Positions 38,029 through 48,323 of a stretch of 64,000 bases of DNA are shown one piece after another (the first letter of the stretch is position 1; each line of letters opens with the position of its first letter). The DNA lies in contig NZ_CP045118.1 in NCBI RefSeq assembly GCF_009189165.1, forward strand, positions 5,456,001 through 5,520,000, in the 5' to 3' direction. The position numbers were made by a program, and so were the translations under genes. The stretch is from Pseudomonas sp. SCB32. Lineage in GTDB: Bacteria > Pseudomonadota > Gammaproteobacteria > Pseudomonadales > Pseudomonadaceae. The notes below the pieces were generated by a model. That model saw only the letters and a program-made list of their open reading frames with translations, was not told the DNA's origin and ran no database searches.

Positions 38029-38046
38029 AGTCAACACATGTTCACT
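38029..38046. promoter_or_regulatory. DesT-type operator 2
   Basis: AGTCAACACATGTTCACT is a second copy of the palindrome, 42 bases (four helical turns) from the first. The regular spacing suggests cooperative binding on one DNA face between desC and desT. Confidence 0.75.
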
Positions 38047-38136
38047 GTATTGCACAGGAACTTCCCCCGCGCCGACCGGCATTTGCTAGAGTGCCTGCGC
38101 CTTTGCCCTTGCCTTCGCCATGGATCGCATCGCCGT

Positions 38137-38772
38137 ATGTCCACTCCCCGCGCCGAACAGAAACAACAGACCCGCCTGGCCCTGATGGATGCCGCTCGGA
38201 GCCTGATGGACAGTGGTCGTGGCTTCGGCAGCCTGAGCCTGCGGGAAGTGGCGAAGACGGCGGGGATCGTGCCGGCGGGGTTCTACCGGCACTTCACGGA
38301 CATGGATCAGCTTGGCCTGGCGCTGGTCGCCGATGTCGACGAGACCTTCCGCCAGACGCTGCGAGTGGTCCGACGCAACGAGTTCGAACTGGGCGGCGTG
38401 ATCGAAGCCTCGGTGCGCATCTTCCTCGACGCGGTCAGCGCCAACCGCACCCAGTTCCTCTTCCTCGCCCGCGAGCAGTACGGCGGCTCGCTGCCGATCC
38501 GCCAGGCAGTGGGCGCCCTGCGCCAGCGCATCACCGACGACCTCGCCGCTGACCTCGCGCTGCTGAACAAGCTGCCGCACCTGCAGGCGCAGGATCTCGA
38601 CGTGATCGCCGACCTGGTGGTGAAGACGGTATTCGCCACCCTCCCCGAGCTGATCGATCCGCCGGCCGACACGCTGCCGACGCACCTGTCGCCCGAGACC
38701 AAGGTCACCCAGCAGCTGCGCTTCATCATGATCGGCGCCAAGCACTGGACGGGGATCGGTTCGCGGCCCTGA
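38137..38772 (+). CDS. desT: TetR-family regulator DesT
   Basis: DesT represses desCB and responds to the ratio of unsaturated to saturated acyl-CoA. The 211-residue protein has an N-terminal TetR helix-turn-helix (about 10-58, with SLREVAKTAGIVPAGFYRHF) and an all-helical ligand-binding domain (about 65-205). ATG 38137 gives the usual length; the open frame upstream crosses the operators and is not coding. It is divergent from desC, as in P. aeruginosa PA4890. Confidence 0.9.
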   Translation: MSTPRAEQKQQTRLALMDAARSLMDSGRGFGSLSLREVAKTAGIVPAGFYRHFTDMDQLGLALVADVDETFRQTLRVVRRNEFELGGVIEASVRIFLDAVSANRTQFLFLAREQYGGSLPIRQAVGALRQRITDDLAADLALLNKLPHLQAQDLDVIADLVVKTVFATLPELIDPPADTLPTHLSPETKVTQQLRFIMIGAKHWTGIGSRP

Positions 38773-38799
38773 TCGCGACGCCCGCGACAACGACGTAGT

Positions 38800-38825
38800 G
38801 CGTACAACCGTTCGCGGTTGTACGC
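38800..38825. terminator. Perfect hairpin with TTCG loop after desT
   Basis: GCGTACAACCG (38800-38810), TTCG, CGGTTGTACGC (38815-38825) gives an 11-bp perfect stem 27 bases after desT. No T-run follows; it may protect the 3' end or terminate weakly. The region 38773-39093 holds three palindromes and no gene. Confidence 0.55.
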
Positions 38826-38889
38826 CGATTCACCGCAGCCCATCGTTCGTGCCAAGGCCAAGCACGGAGCGCTCTGCCGTCAGGGACAG

Positions 38890-38920
38890 AGGGCGTATGA
38901 CGTCGAACGTTATACGCCCT
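38890..38920. repeat. Inverted repeat AGGGCGTAT / ATACGCCCT
   Basis: Arms 38890-38898 and 38912-38920 are perfect, and pairing continues inward through ACGT/ACGT after one mismatch. The motif TTATACGCCCT recurs at 23801-23811 after retS. Confidence 0.65.
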
Positions 38921-38928
38921 GCATTTCT

Positions 38929-38999
38929 GGGTCCCCGCGCTCGCGGGGATGTCGTGTGTGGGGGCGAAGCATGACACCGTCGCCCCGCGAACGCGGGAC
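38929..38999. repeat. CCCCGCG palindromic element, copy 1
   Basis: TGGGTCCCCGCGCTCGCGGGGAT at the left and a diverged CCCCGCGAACGCGGGAC at the right form paired palindromes. It is the most diverged of three copies (others at 41339-41416 and 48324-48399). Confidence 0.7.
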
Positions 39000-39093
39000 A
39001 GCGCTTGCGCTGAACGCACTTCAGTGCGGCCCGAAGGGTGAGCGCAGCGAATAGTCCAAATAGACAGTCGCCCCTACGCAAGCAGGCCGTGCA

Positions 39094-39858
39094 TCAGCCC
39101 TTGCGATGCACCGCAAACCCCGCCCACGCCTGGCTCACCGGCATCAGCTCCAGGGTATTGATATTGATGTGCGGTGGCTGGTTCATGATCCAGTGGATGG
39201 TCTCGGCGATGTCCACGGACTGGATCGGCTCAGCGCCGGCGTAGGTCTTGTCGTACTTCGCCTGGTCGCCGCCAAAGCGCACCAGGGAGAACTCGCTCTC
39301 GCACATGCCCGGTTCGAGGTTGGTGACGCGCACGCCGGTGCCCTGCAGGTCGCAGCGCAGGTTCAGGGAGAACTGTTCGACGAAGGCCTTGGTGGCGCCG
39401 TATACATGGCCGCCCGGATAGGGCCAGCGACCGGCCACCGAGCCGAGGTTGAGGATGCTCGCGCCCGGGCCATGGGCAATCAGGCGCGGCAGCAGCAGGC
39501 GGGTGGCATACATCAGGCCCTTGATGTTGGTATCCACCATGGTGTCCCAGTCGTCCAGGGAGCAGTCCTGGGCAGGATCGGCGCCCAAGGCGAGGCCGGC
39601 GTTGTTGATCAGGCCGCGCAGCTTGGCGAACTTCTCCGGCAGGCTGTCCACTGCGGCGGTCATCGCCGCGCGGTCGCGCACGTCGAGCACCAGCGGCAGC
39701 ACGTCGGTTTGCGCGGAAAGCTCCTTGGCCAGCGCATTCAGGCGCTCCTCACGGCGGCCGGTGATCACCAGCGACCAGCCGTCACGGGCGAAACGCCGCG
39801 CACAGGCTTCGCCGAAGCCGGATGTGGCGCCGGTAATGAACAGGGTGGGAGTCGTCAT
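39094..39858 (-). CDS. Short-chain dehydrogenase, YdfG-like
   Basis: The 254-residue NADP-type SDR has the cofactor loop TGATSGFGEACA (near residue 9), GRREER after strand 2 (NADP preference), INNAGLA, and the catalytic Ser ... YGATK (Tyr about 155, Lys 159). It closely recalls YdfG, which oxidises L-allo-threonine, serine and 3-hydroxypropionate. The ATG at 39858 has AGGAC upstream; the longer open frame is not supported. It stands beside the Liv/Ama cluster but with a 529-base gap, so it is probably a separate unit. Confidence 0.85.
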   Translation of the reverse strand: MTTPTLFITGATSGFGEACARRFARDGWSLVITGRREERLNALAKELSAQTDVLPLVLDVRDRAAMTAAVDSLPEKFAKLRGLINNAGLALGADPAQDCSLDDWDTMVDTNIKGLMYATRLLLPRLIAHGPGASILNLGSVAGRWPYPGGHVYGATKAFVEQFSLNLRCDLQGTGVRVTNLEPGMCESEFSLVRFGGDQAKYDKTYAGAEPIQSVDIAETIHWIMNQPPHININTLELMPVSQAWAGFAVHRKG

Positions 39859-40061
39859 CGCAGGGGTCCTCTTGTTACGTGCCTGGTGCTGGGCACCGCC
39901 GTCGCCGGTGCATGCCGGGGATTCGTGCGGTGCGCGTTCTTGTCGGTCAGCCGAGCATAACAGCCTGAATCCACCGCGTTGCGTTACAGCCGTGCTGGAT
40001 AAAACCCGCACAGCTGCCTGAAAGCCCCATGGCTACAGGCCCGCCGCGAGTTGCGCCCACC

Positions 40062-40359
40062 TTGTCCACAGGCTGCTCCACGGTTTCTGTGGGCAAGCGC
40101 AACGGCGCCTTGCGCCTGGACGAATTTCGAGCGCCTCGCCACAGCCCGCGCAGGCCCTGCGCTGGAGAAGTTCTTCCCAAGGTTATCCACAAGTCTTTCA
40201 ACGGCTGACGGGGACAACCTTCAGGCTCGCGGAACTTTTCGGCGAGGCCGTACCTGTCCATCCATACAGGGGTTGCGGGCTGATCGAACAGAATTCGACC
40301 GCCCGCGACGGCACCTGTGGGCATGCGGGTTGGAAGCGTTCTCCCAGATGTTATCCACA
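40062..40359. promoter_or_regulatory. Cluster of DnaA-box-like sequences in the 39859-40387 gap
   Basis: Two perfect TTATCCACA boxes (40183-40191, 40351-40359) and near matches TTGTCCACA (40062-40070) and, on the other strand, TTGCCCACA (40088-40096) lie in a 529-base gap with no gene. The gap could titrate or bind DnaA, although oriC itself is not here (no dnaA, gyrB or AT-rich unwinding element). Confidence 0.45.
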
Positions 40360-40387
40360 GGCCGGCCCACAGATTTTCTGGACAACC

Positions 40388-41311
40388 TCACTGCACCAGC
40401 AGACGTGCGGCAATCAGGTCTTCCAGTGCATAACCCACTGACTTGAACAGGGTGATCTCGCCGTCGTCCTTGCGCGCCCCCCGCCCTTGCAGCAGGTCGG
40501 ACAACTGGCTGTGGATGGCGCTCTCGTCGATCGCGCCCTCCCGCATCGGAATCAGCAGATCACCCGCTTCCTCCAGCGCGCCTTCACGAGTATCGACGAC
40601 GATGCGCGCGCGGCGCACGGCCTCGTTGTCGGTCTCGCGCATGGACGGCAGGAAGGCGCCGACCAGATCGAGGTGACAACCCGAGCGCAGCCAGGCGCCG
40701 TGCACGATGGGCTCACGCGAAGTGGTCACGCAGCTGATGCAGTCCGCCGCCGCGACGCCACCGCGCAGGTCGGGGCAGGCGTGCGCCGGGTAGCCTTCGT
40801 CCTGCAGGCGCTTCACCAGTGCGTGGACCTTGTCCTCGTGGCGGCCCCAGATGGCAATGTCTTCGTAATCGCGCACCGAGCAGTGGGCGCGCACCATGTG
40901 CGGCGCCAGGGTGCCGCTGCCGACGATCAGCAGCCGGCGCGCATCGCGGCGCACCAGGTAGTCAGCGGCCAGTGCCGAGGTGCTGGCGGTGCGTCGTGCG
41001 GTCAGTTCGGAGGCTTCGAGCATCGCCAGCGGGCGGCCGGTCTGACCATCGAACAGGCAGAACAGCGCGGCCACCGCCGGCAGGTTCTTTGCGCCGTTGC
41101 CGGGGAACACGGTGACCAGCTTGACGCCAATGTCCTGTCCCGGCCGCCACACCGGCATGGTCAGCAACGAGGCGTTTTCCGGCAGCGCGTGACAGCCGCG
41201 CACGGGCGCCTCGCACTCGCCGGCCAGGCCCTGGCGCAGCGCTTCGATCAGTTGTGGATAAGCCAGGCGTGCGGCGACGTCGGCGTTGGTGAGGAAGCGC
41301 AGGTCTTGCAT
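40388..41311 (-). CDS. Ornithine cyclodeaminase / mu-crystallin family protein
   Basis: The 307-residue protein has the family NAD(P)-binding Rossmann core (RRLLIVGSGTLAPHMVRAH) and substrate-binding residues in the N-terminal part (LTMPVWRPGQDIGVKLVTVFPGN). Members are ornithine cyclodeaminases, alanine dehydrogenases or ketimine reductases such as piperideine-2-carboxylate reductase. Here it lies 114 bases downstream of the Liv-type ABC genes and near amaAB, so reduction of a cyclic imine from lysine is a reasonable idea. GGAGT precedes ATG 41311. Confidence 0.8.
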   Translation of the reverse strand: MQDLRFLTNADVAARLAYPQLIEALRQGLAGECEAPVRGCHALPENASLLTMPVWRPGQDIGVKLVTVFPGNGAKNLPAVAALFCLFDGQTGRPLAMLEASELTARRTASTSALAADYLVRRDARRLLIVGSGTLAPHMVRAHCSVRDYEDIAIWGRHEDKVHALVKRLQDEGYPAHACPDLRGGVAAADCISCVTTSREPIVHGAWLRSGCHLDLVGAFLPSMRETDNEAVRRARIVVDTREGALEEAGDLLIPMREGAIDESAIHSQLSDLLQGRGARKDDGEITLFKSVGYALEDLIAARLLVQ

Positions 41312-41338
41312 GGGGACTCCAATGAAAGCCGGATCATC

Positions 41339-41416
41339 GGATCCCCGCGTTCGCGGGGAAGACGGCCCGCCCCGAGTGGGGTTCGGACCCGTCATTCCCG
41401 CGAACGCGGGAACCCA
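41339..41416. repeat. CCCCGCG palindromic element, copy 2
   Basis: GGATCCCCGCGTTCGCGGGGAAGAC and the inverted GTCATTCCCGCGAACGCGGGAACCCA bracket about 27 bases. It fills the gap between livF and the cyclodeaminase-family gene. Confidence 0.8.
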
Positions 41417-41425
41417 ACCGAATGC

Positions 41426-42142
41426 TCAGTGCCCGCCCAGATAGGCGTTGCGAACCTCCTGGTTACCCAGCAGCTCCGTGCCGGTCCCGCTCAGGCGGAT
41501 CTCGCCGTTGACCATCACGTAGCCGCGGTCCGAAAGCTTCAGCGCGTGGTTGGCGTTCTGCTCCACGAGGAACAGCGTCATCCCGCTCTGCGCCAGCTCG
41601 CGCAGGGTCTGGAAGATCTGCTTGACCACGATGGGCGCAAGGCCCAGCGAGGGCTCGTCGAGCAGCAGCAGCTTGGGCCGGCTCATCAGCGCGCGGGCGA
41701 TGGCGAGCATCTGCTGCTCGCCGCCGGACATGGTCATGGCGCGCTGGTTGCGCCGCTCCTTGAGGCGCGGGAACAGGTCGAACATGCGCTCCATGTCCTC
41801 CTGGGCGTGGTCCATGCCGATGGGGATGGTGCCCATCAGCAGGTTCTCTTCCACCGTCATGTCGGGGAATACCCGGCGCCCTTCCGGCGACTGCGCGATG
41901 CCGTTGGAGGCCACGTAGTGCGCCGACTTGTGGCGGATGTCCTGGCCCTTGTAGAAGATTCCCCCCGAAGCCGCGCGCGGCTGGCCGAAGATCGACATCA
42001 GCAGCGTGGACTTGCCCGCACCGTTGGCGCCGATCAGCGCCACGGTTTCCCCCTCGTTGACGGTCAGCGAGACTTTCTTCAGCGCCTGGATCGGCCCGTA
42101 GAACACATCCACATCACGGAACTCCAACATCGGCGCCGTCAT
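41426..42142 (-). CDS. livF: Branched-chain-type amino acid ABC transporter ATPase LivF
   Basis: The 238-residue ATPase has Walker A GANGAGKST (about 38-46), signature MSGGEQQM (about 138), Walker B LLLLDEPSLGL and a switch histidine region. It pairs with LivG to drive import. It overlaps livG by four bases and is the last transport gene of the operon. Members of this family carry branched-chain amino acids, but also other amino acids and amides, so the symbol describes the type, not the substrate. Confidence 0.9.
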   Translation of the reverse strand: MTAPMLEFRDVDVFYGPIQALKKVSLTVNEGETVALIGANGAGKSTLLMSIFGQPRAASGGIFYKGQDIRHKSAHYVASNGIAQSPEGRRVFPDMTVEENLLMGTIPIGMDHAQEDMERMFDLFPRLKERRNQRAMTMSGGEQQMLAIARALMSRPKLLLLDEPSLGLAPIVVKQIFQTLRELAQSGMTLFLVEQNANHALKLSDRGYVMVNGEIRLSGTGTELLGNQEVRNAYLGGH

Positions 42143-43019
42143 ACCAGCTCCTCTTCATCCGCGCCAAGATAGGCGGCGATTACCTTGTCGTTGTGACGGA
42201 TGTCCGCCGGGCCACCCCGAGCAATCACATCGCCGTGGTCGAGCACGATGATGTGGTCGGAGATGTTCATCACCATGCCCATGTCGTGCTCGATCAGCAG
42301 CACCGTGATGCCATGGTGATCACGCAGGTAGCGGATGATCCGCGACAGCGCCTGGGTCTCGGCCGGGTTGAGGCCGGCGGCCGGTTCGTCCAGGCAGATC
42401 AGTTCCGGGCGCGTGCACATGGCGCGGGCGATCTCCAGGCGGCGTTGCTGCCCATAGGACATCTCGCCGGCCAGGCGGTTGGCGCAGTCCACCAGATCCA
42501 CCACTTCCAGCCAGTAGAAGGCGTGGTCCAGCGCCTCGCTTTCCGCGCGGCGGTAGCCGGGGGTGTTGAGCACGCCGGCGATGAGGTTGCGGTTGACGAA
42601 CATGTGCTGGGCCACCAGCAGGTTCTCCACCACCGACATCTCGCGGAACAGCCGGATGTTCTGGAAGGTGCGCGCCAGCCCCGCGCGGTTCACCAGGTGG
42701 GTGCCGCCGAACATCTTGTAGTAGAGGCGGTTGCCGAACTGCGCCGGGTTGACGAAATCGCCACCCTGGAACGGCTGGCCGAGAATCTTGATGACATCCG
42801 TGGTGCCGCCCTGGGTGTTGAGCAGGATGTTGCCGCCGGTGGCCTTGTAGAAACCGGTGAGGCAGTTGAACACCGTGGTCTTGCCGGCGCCGTTGGGGCC
42901 GATCAGCGCGGTGATGGAGCCGCGCTCCACGTCGAGGTTGACGTCGTTGAGCGCCTTGATACCGCCGAAGTGCATCATCAGGTGCTCGACGCTGAGGATT
43001 TTGTCGGAGATCTTGTCGC

Positions 43020-43023
<4 letters not shown>
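42139..43023 (-). CDS. livG: Branched-chain-type amino acid ABC transporter ATPase LivG
   Basis: The 294-residue ATPase shows Walker A GPNGAGKTT (about 42-50), the LivG-type insertion between Walker A and the signature, the signature MSYGQQRR (about 188), Walker B LICLDEPAAGLNP and the switch histidine in LLIEHDMGMVM. It overlaps livF and livM by four bases each, consistent with a coupled operon. Confidence 0.92.
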
Positions 43024-44324
<1,301 letters not shown>

Positions 44325-44326
44325 GC

Positions 44327-45241
<915 letters not shown>

Positions 45242-45406
45242 GATTGGGTACTCACACAGACAGGGCAGGGAAGGCGGGCGGCAAGCGGGCTGAACGGCTC
45301 GTGACCGTCGCCGGACAAGCGCCGACCTGCGGAGATGCCGGCAGCGCTCGTGGCGACGCCGGCAGATCGGACCGGGTACTCGGGAGCTGCCAGGGCGCGC
45401 ACGCCA

Positions 45407-45434
45407 CCGGCCGGCCCGCACAGGGGCTGGCCGG
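45407..45434 (-). terminator. Intercistronic hairpin between livJ and livH
   Basis: CCGGCCGGCCC (45407-45417) pairs with GGGCTGGCCGG (45424-45434) around a six-base loop, with one G-T wobble. There is no T-run on the transcribed strand, so it probably protects livJ mRNA or partially blocks read-through rather than fully terminating. Confidence 0.55.
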
Positions 45435-45466
45435 GGCGATGCGGACTCCAGGCAGCGTCCGGACGC

Positions 45467-46600
45467 TTACTTCTGTTTTTCCAACTGGTGGTATTTGCCC
45501 TTGTCGTCCCACTGGTAGACGACGTAGTCGGAGACCTTCAGGTCGCCCTTCTGGTCCCACTCCTTCTTGCCCATCACGGTTTGCACCGGGTTGGCATGCA
45601 GCCACTTGCTGGCCGCCTGGGGATCGTTCTTGCCGGCGCCGTTGAAGGCTGCGGCGAGCGCCTGTACCGAGGCGTAGGCGTAGAGGGTGTAGCCTTCCGG
45701 CTCGAAGCCATTGGCGCGGAACTTGTCCACCACGGCCTTGCCGTCCGGGATCAGGCGCGGGTCGGCGCCGAAGGTCATCAGGATGCCCTTGGTGTACTGC
45801 GGGCCGCCGGCGGTGGTGACCAGTTCGTCGGTGACGATGCCGTCGTCGGAGAAGAACACGGTGTTCAGGCCCTGCTCGCGCATCTGCCGTACCAGTGGGC
45901 CGGCTTCGGGGTGCAGGCCGCCGAAGAACACCACTTCCGCGCCAGAGGCACGGATCTTGGTGACCAGGGCGTTGAAGTCCTTCTCGCCACGGGTCAGGCC
46001 CTCGTAGAGGACTTCCTTGACACCCAGCTTGTTCAGTTGCGCCTTGGTCGCATCCGCCAGGCCCTGGCCGTAGGTGTCCTTGTCATGGATCACCGCGACC
46101 TTCTTGGCCTTCAGGACGTTGACGATGTAGTTGCCGGCGACGATGCCCTGCTGGTCGTCACGACCGCACATGCGGAACATGCCGGTCAGGCCGCGCTCGG
46201 TCACCTTCGGGTTGGTCGAGCCGGGGGTCATGGTGATGATGCCGGCCTCGTCGTATACCTCGGAGGCGGGAATGGTGTTGGACGAGCAGAAGTGGCCGAC
46301 CACCGCGATGGCCTTGTCCTGGTCGACCAGGCGGTTGGCGACCGCTACGGCCTGCTTGGGTTCGCAGGCGTCATCCGCCTTTACCAGCTTGATCTTTTCC
46401 CCATTCACCCCGCCGGCGGCGTTGATCGCGTCTGCGGCCAAATTGGCTCCCCGCCAGTATTGCTCGCCGAACGAGGCGTTCGCCCCGGTGTGCGGTCCTG
46501 CGACCCCGATAACGACATCAGCCTCAACAAAGGAAGACACACCCAGTGCGGTGGTTACCGCCAGAGCCAGAAAGCCTTTTCTGAAAATCTTCTGCGACAT
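45467..46600 (-). CDS. livJ: Branched-chain-type amino acid ABC transporter substrate-binding protein
   Basis: The 377-residue periplasmic protein has a signal peptide (1-27) and the LivJ fold: VVIGVAGPHTGANASFGEQYWRGANLA at the mature N-terminus, GHFCSSNTIPASEVYDEAG around the binding site, and IHDKDTYGQGLA. Two cysteine pairs could form disulfides as in LivJ. It is the first gene of a livJ-H-M-G-F unit and has a near-perfect sigma-54 promoter, pointing to control by nitrogen or by substrate. Gene symbol describes the protein type. Confidence 0.9.
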   Translation of the reverse strand: MSQKIFRKGFLALAVTTALGVSSFVEADVVIGVAGPHTGANASFGEQYWRGANLAADAINAAGGVNGEKIKLVKADDACEPKQAVAVANRLVDQDKAIAVVGHFCSSNTIPASEVYDEAGIITMTPGSTNPKVTERGLTGMFRMCGRDDQQGIVAGNYIVNVLKAKKVAVIHDKDTYGQGLADATKAQLNKLGVKEVLYEGLTRGEKDFNALVTKIRASGAEVVFFGGLHPEAGPLVRQMREQGLNTVFFSDDGIVTDELVTTAGGPQYTKGILMTFGADPRLIPDGKAVVDKFRANGFEPEGYTLYAYASVQALAAAFNGAGKNDPQAASKWLHANPVQTVMGKKEWDQKGDLKVSDYVVYQWDDKGKYHQLEKQK

Positions 46601-46661
46601 GGAGTTTTGCTCCTGAGGGTTTTTGTAATGGCGCACGAACTAATGTTGGCGAGTTATCAAC

Positions 46662-46677
46662 AGCAAGCGGCGTGCCA
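46662..46677 (-). promoter_or_regulatory. Sigma-54 promoter of the livJ operon
   Basis: On the minus strand TGGCACGCCGCTTGCT reads from 46677 to 46662 and fits the consensus TGGCAC-N5-TTGCW exactly. Transcription should start about 12 bases further on, near 46650, giving a leader of about 50 nt before livJ (46600). Expression would need RpoN and an enhancer-binding activator. Confidence 0.8.
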
Positions 46678-46746
46678 TTCGTTTTTGTTATTAACCAAGT
46701 CCTACAGCAAAAACAGCCAGAGCTGGCAGGTATCAGTGCTAGACAC

Positions 46747-46843
46747 GTGCAACCGACCGAAAGCAGAAGGTGCAACCATTCATTCAAAAAGGCGCAACCC
46801 TCTTTCCCATGGGCTGACCTATCCAGCCACCACAGGCGCAACC
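46747..46843. promoter_or_regulatory. Four GYGCAACC direct repeats upstream of the sigma-54 promoter
   Basis: GTGCAACC (46747-46754, 46770-46777) and GCGCAACC (46792-46799, 46836-46843) recur at spacings of 23, 22 and 44 bases, that is two helical turns or twice that. They lie 70-165 bases upstream of the sigma-54 promoter, where an enhancer-binding protein would sit. Confidence 0.55.
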
Positions 46844-46871
46844 CCATCCGTAACCATCGCTGTCACCGAAC

Positions 46872-46888
46872 TGCACATCCGCGGTGCA
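46872..46888. promoter_or_regulatory. NtrC-like site TGCACA-N5-GGTGCA
   Basis: TGCACATCCGCGGTGCA fits the NtrC consensus TGCAC-N7-GTGCA with perfect outer arms, about 200 bases upstream of the sigma-54 promoter of livJ. This supports nitrogen control but would need an experimental test. The gap 46637-46984 contains no gene. Confidence 0.5.
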
Positions 46889-46984
46889 GACCCGTTGGGG
46901 TAACGCACCATAAGAGGCTAGACCAAAGTGCAGCGAGCGTTGGGACAGACGCGGCGGGAGGCCCCCGCCCACGCATCGCCGGGC

Positions 46985-48268
46985 TCAGATCACCACCCGC
47001 AGGCATTGCCCGGCGTGGTACAGCGAGAAACCTGCCTCGTACAGACAACTACGCAGGCCAGCGGCCGAAATCTCCTCCATCGGCCGTAGCGGCATCGGTA
47101 GGACACTGGCGTCGCCACCCAGCAGGAAGTCGGCGAAAGCCTTGCCCACCACCGTGCCGGTGGTGACGCCGCGGCCGTTGTAGCCGCTCATGGCGACCAG
47201 CCCCGGCGCCGGCTCGAACAGGCGCATGAGGTGATCGGGTGTGAAGTCGATGCAGCCGGTCCAGGTGAACTCCCACTCCACCTTGCCCAGCTTCGGGAAG
47301 TAGTGCTGCTGGATGCGGTCGGCCCAACTCTTGAGGAACCACTCTGGCTTGCCGGTGCCCTTGCCGAGGCTGCCAAGCAGCAGGCGCCCGTCGGCGTCGC
47401 GGCGGATGCTGCTGAGCACCTGACGGGTATCCCAGGACCCCTGCCCGCCCGGCAGGATGCGAGCGGCTTCGGCGCCCTCCAGCGGACGCGAGGCGACCTG
47501 GTAGTAGTAACCGGGGAAGAAGGTGCGACGCAGCTGCGTCCACTCGCCTTCGGTGTAGGCGCTGGAGGCGATCACCACCTGTTCGGCAGTCACCACGCCG
47601 CCCTGGGTGATCACGTTCCAGGCATTGCCCACGCGCACCAGGCCGACCACGGGGGAATGGTGGTACAGCTCGCCGCCGAGGCCGACCACCGCACGGGCCA
47701 GGCCGCTGACGTAGGCCATCGGGTTGAGCGTGCCGGCGCGGCGATCAAGCAGCGCCCCGGCGATCTTGTCGGTGCCGCAGGCTTCCTCGCACTGGGCGCC
47801 GGTCAGCAGCTCGACGGGCGCTCCGCGGCGGCCCCACTGTTCGCAGCGGCTGCGCAGGTCCGCCAGGCCACGGGCGTTGTGCGCCATGTGCAGGGTGCCT
47901 TCACGGCGCGCCTGGCAGGCGATGGCGTATTTGTCGATCAAGGAGAACACCAGGGATGGCGCGTTGCCGAGCATGCGGTTGACCCGCTGCCCGATCTCCG
48001 CGCCCATGCCCGCCTCGATCTCGTCCGGGGGAATCCACAGGCCGGCGTTGACCAGCCCGACGTTGCGCCCCGATCCACCATGCCCGGTGGTGTGGGCTTC
48101 CAGCACGCAGACTTTCTGGCCGCGCTCCAGCAGATGCAGCGCGGCGGACAGGCCGGTGAAGCCCGCGCCGATGACACACACGTCGACCTTGCGATCCCCG
48201 CGCAGCGTCGGAGCTTCCGGGCGTTCGGGGGTCAGGTATTCCCACAGGCACTCTTGGCGAAGCGACAT
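46985..48268 (-). CDS. amaA: L-pipecolate oxidase AmaA (FAD-dependent oxidoreductase)
   Basis: The 427-residue enzyme is a DAO-type flavoprotein with the FAD loop VIGAGFTGLSAALHLLERG (about 33-51) and a C-terminal LVAMSGYNGRGVTTGTVVGKAFAD segment. Together with the adjacent aldehyde dehydrogenase and LysR regulator it matches amaA-amaB-amaR of the Pseudomonas lysine catabolic pathway, in which L-pipecolate is oxidised to piperideine-6-carboxylate. Related flavoproteins oxidise gamma-glutamylputrescine or sarcosine, which are less likely in this context. Confidence 0.75.
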   Translation of the reverse strand: MSLRQECLWEYLTPERPEAPTLRGDRKVDVCVIGAGFTGLSAALHLLERGQKVCVLEAHTTGHGGSGRNVGLVNAGLWIPPDEIEAGMGAEIGQRVNRMLGNAPSLVFSLIDKYAIACQARREGTLHMAHNARGLADLRSRCEQWGRRGAPVELLTGAQCEEACGTDKIAGALLDRRAGTLNPMAYVSGLARAVVGLGGELYHHSPVVGLVRVGNAWNVITQGGVVTAEQVVIASSAYTEGEWTQLRRTFFPGYYYQVASRPLEGAEAARILPGGQGSWDTRQVLSSIRRDADGRLLLGSLGKGTGKPEWFLKSWADRIQQHYFPKLGKVEWEFTWTGCIDFTPDHLMRLFEPAPGLVAMSGYNGRGVTTGTVVGKAFADFLLGGDASVLPMPLRPMEEISAAGLRSCLYEAGFSLYHAGQCLRVVI

Positions 48269-48323
48269 CCAGCGATCCTTATTGGTGAATCTTGTGAATG
48301 ACTCTGTACCGCGGCTTGTTCAT

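Noticed and set aside
40062..40359. Chromosomal replication origin
   Set aside because: Despite DnaA boxes there is no dnaA, dnaN, gyrB, rpmH or AT-rich unwinding region beside it.
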